DNA of 64,000 nucleotides. Origin: Streptomyces albipurpureus. Its GTDB lineage: Bacteria > Actinomycetota > Actinomycetes > Streptomycetales > Streptomycetaceae. Shown piece after piece: positions 62,876-64,000 of this stretch; the stretch's first letter is position 1; every line of letters starts with the position of its first letter. The stretch lies in assembly GCF_023701525.1 (NCBI RefSeq), contig NZ_JAMQAW010000006.1, forward strand, positions 124,001 through 188,000, read 5' to 3'. The notes under the pieces were generated by a model. That model had not been told where the DNA came from, did not search any database, and saw only the letters and a program-made list of their open reading frames with translations. The position numbers and the translations under genes were made by a program.

Positions 62876-62964
62876 GTCGTCTCCGCCCCCCGACAAGCCC
62901 GTGCACTGCGGCACGGCCGCTCCCGCCAAACAGGAACCCCAGGTCAGGGTGCCCGCGCTCGGCC

Positions 62965-63258
62965 ATGGGCGCACGGACTCCCCCGCAGAACACGAACCCG
63001 GGGGCGGGGAGTGCAAGTCTCGGCGTGGGGCGCAGGGAGTGTCCCCTGGTTCCTCCACAGGACAGGAACCCGGGGCAAGGGATACAAGTCTCGGCGTGGG
63101 GGCACGCAGGGAGTGTCTCCTGGTTCCTCCACAGGACAGGGACCCCGGGGCAAGGGATACAAGTCTCGGCGTGGGGCGCAGGGAGTCTCCCCTGGTTCCT
63201 CCACAGGACAGGGACCTGGGGGCAAGGGATACAAGTCTCGGCGTGGGGGCGCGCAGGG
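62965..63258. repeat. Four tandem ~72-bp repeats
   Basis: Units start at ~62965 (degenerate), 63038, 63112 and 63184 and are 72-75 bases long. Each ends with CAAGTCTCGGCGTGGGG and CGCAGGG; the last three contain TGGTTCCTCCACAGGACAGG. Within a unit GGTTCCT and AGGAACC (or AGGGACC) can pair into a hairpin. Several frames on both strands stay open because unit length varies by one to three bases. I do not regard these as genes. Confidence 0.85.
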
Positions 63259-63556
63259 GGTGTCCCCGGAAGCGATCGACGGCAAGACCCGCATGCCGTC
63301 ACGGAGCCGCTTCAGGCCGTCGACGCTGAGGAGTCACCCCCGATAGCACCCCCCAACCCCCACAGAACAAGACCCCCCAGCCCGGGAGACCCAGAACCCC
63401 GCCCCGAGCACCCCCAGCAAAGAAGAACACCTCGAAGGCCAGCAACCTCAGCCCGTCCGGCGCTTGAGGACGGAACCCCCCACCCCGGGTAAGGACGCCC
63501 AACACGTGAGCGCCCAGCCCAAGGCCCCAAGGACCCAAGGCCCCGAGCACAGCCCC
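63259..63556. other. GC-rich spacer with a dispersed-repeat motif
   Basis: About 300 bases without a gene. At 63454-63474 CCGTCC-ggcgcttga-GGACGG, an inverted repeat, matches a motif I remember as very common in Streptomyces spacers. It may act as a weak terminator for the kinase gene. Confidence 0.5.
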
Positions 63557-64000
63557 CTACCCCGGCAGCCTCAGCTCAAAGAGCGCCCCACCTCGCTCCC
63601 CCACCCCCACCGTCAACGTCCCACCGTGCCGCGCCGCCACATCCCGTGCGATGGCCAGCCCGAGACCCGCCCCGCCGTCATCCCGGCTGCGGGCGTCATC
63701 GAGCCGAACGAACCGCTCGAAGATCCGCTCGCGCTCGTCCTCGGGCACCCCGTCCCCGTCGTCTTCGACCGTGAGCACGATGTCGCCGCCGTCCTCCCGT
63801 ACCACCGCGGTGACAGAGCTGTCCGCGTGTCGCTGGGCGTTGTCCAGCAGATTGCCGAGCACCCGCACCAACTGGGAGCGCGAACCCGTCACCTCAAGCC
63901 CCACAGCCGCGTCCACCGTCACCGGGATGCGGTCATTCGCCCGCTGGGACGCCTCTTCGCGTACGAGCGCACCCAGGTCGAGCCGTGCCTGGCCGGGTCG
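63557..64000 (-). CDS. Histidine kinase, C-terminal part (cut by window)
   Basis: The last ~147 residues of a sensor kinase; the frame is open to the window edge, so the start is missing. It contains the ATPase domain: LVRVLGNLLDNAQRHA (N box), VEDDGDGVPEDERERIFERFVRLDDARSRDDGGAGLGLAIARDVAARHGG (G1, F and G2 boxes) and the end GGALFELRLPG. The visible start of the region (RPGQARLDLGALVREE) fits the linker after the phospho-acceptor helix. Sensor domain and partner lie outside. Confidence 0.9.
   Translation of the reverse strand, partial: RPGQARLDLGALVREEASQRANDRIPVTVDAAVGLEVTGSRSQLVRVLGNLLDNAQRHADSSVTAVVREDGGDIVLTVEDDGDGVPEDERERIFERFVRLDDARSRDDGGAGLGLAIARDVAARHGGTLTVGVGERGGALFELRLPG

Noticed and set aside
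62799..63302. A Cys-rich repeating protein on the minus strand of the tandem array
   Set aside because: The repeat pattern arises from DNA repeats; other frames on both strands are equally open, and unit lengths break the frame.
1..64000. tRNA genes, CRISPR arrays, insertion sequences
   Set aside because: No cloverleaf with a TTCRA loop and matching stem, no regularly spaced short repeats and no transposase motif were found by eye.

Overview
The window is GC-rich actinobacterial DNA, almost certainly the chromosome of a Streptomyces. The signs are frequent GTG and TTG starts, GTGA/ATGA stop-start overlaps, several probably leaderless genes, a leucine TTA (bldA-type) codon, and families typical of the genus (DUF6230, DUF6114, AIM24 and DUF3817 proteins, WD40 Ser/Thr kinase, GlgE pathway). 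The gene order from the glycogen cluster through helicase, thioredoxin, dctA, pfkA, pta-ackA, pyk and icmA to MarR matches, as far as I remember, the SCO5444-SCO54xx segment of S. coelicolor. No database was consulted.

Region by region. 1-2.5 kb holds a secreted S1 protease and a SMI1/KNR4 protein. 2.6-5.2 kb holds the most interesting system: two head-to-head cassettes, each a tiny MGKH... peptide with a shared SDGQ motif directly followed by a protein-isoaspartate methyltransferase homologue. This layout fits the imiditide (aspartimide) RiPP family. 5.3-12.8 kb is cell-envelope related: an L,D-transpeptidase lipoprotein, a FemX-like transferase coupled to MurJ, then a response regulator, histidine kinase and lipoprotein in one coupled run. 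13-20.5 kb is more accessory: a WD40 Ser/Thr kinase, a RelE/Phd toxin-antitoxin pair, a frameshifted ATPase remnant and two HTH-TPR regulators.

20.5-32.4 kb is the alpha-glucan cluster: glgP diverging from glgE-treS, then mak (pep2) and glgB. Together these convert trehalose to maltose, maltose 1-phosphate and branched glucan, and degrade the glucan again. 32.4-36.7 kb holds a HelD-family RNA polymerase helicase with a probable small antisense RNA across its leader, merR-trxA, and an imine-reductase-like gene with its own operator. 36.9-39.8 kb is a large membrane protein with a periplasmic-binding-protein-like external domain. 40.1-44.2 kb is a dicarboxylate transporter diverging from a CitA/CitB-type two-component system.

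44.4-50.8 kb is central carbon metabolism: pfkA diverging from pta-ackA, then pyk. 50.9-53.8 kb is a three-gene operon of secreted or membrane proteins (DUF6230, DUF6114, Pro/Ser/Glu-rich secreted protein). 54.4-60 kb holds YbbN, a TetR regulator, isobutyryl-CoA mutase large subunit icmA with a perfect 24-bp palindrome at its promoter, two DUF3817 membrane proteins and a MarR. 60.1-62.2 kb is a triplet of AIM24 proteins. The end carries a MarR gene, a roughly 72-bp tandem repeat array and the C-terminal part of a histidine kinase that runs off the window.

No tRNA, rRNA, CRISPR array or insertion sequence was found by eye.
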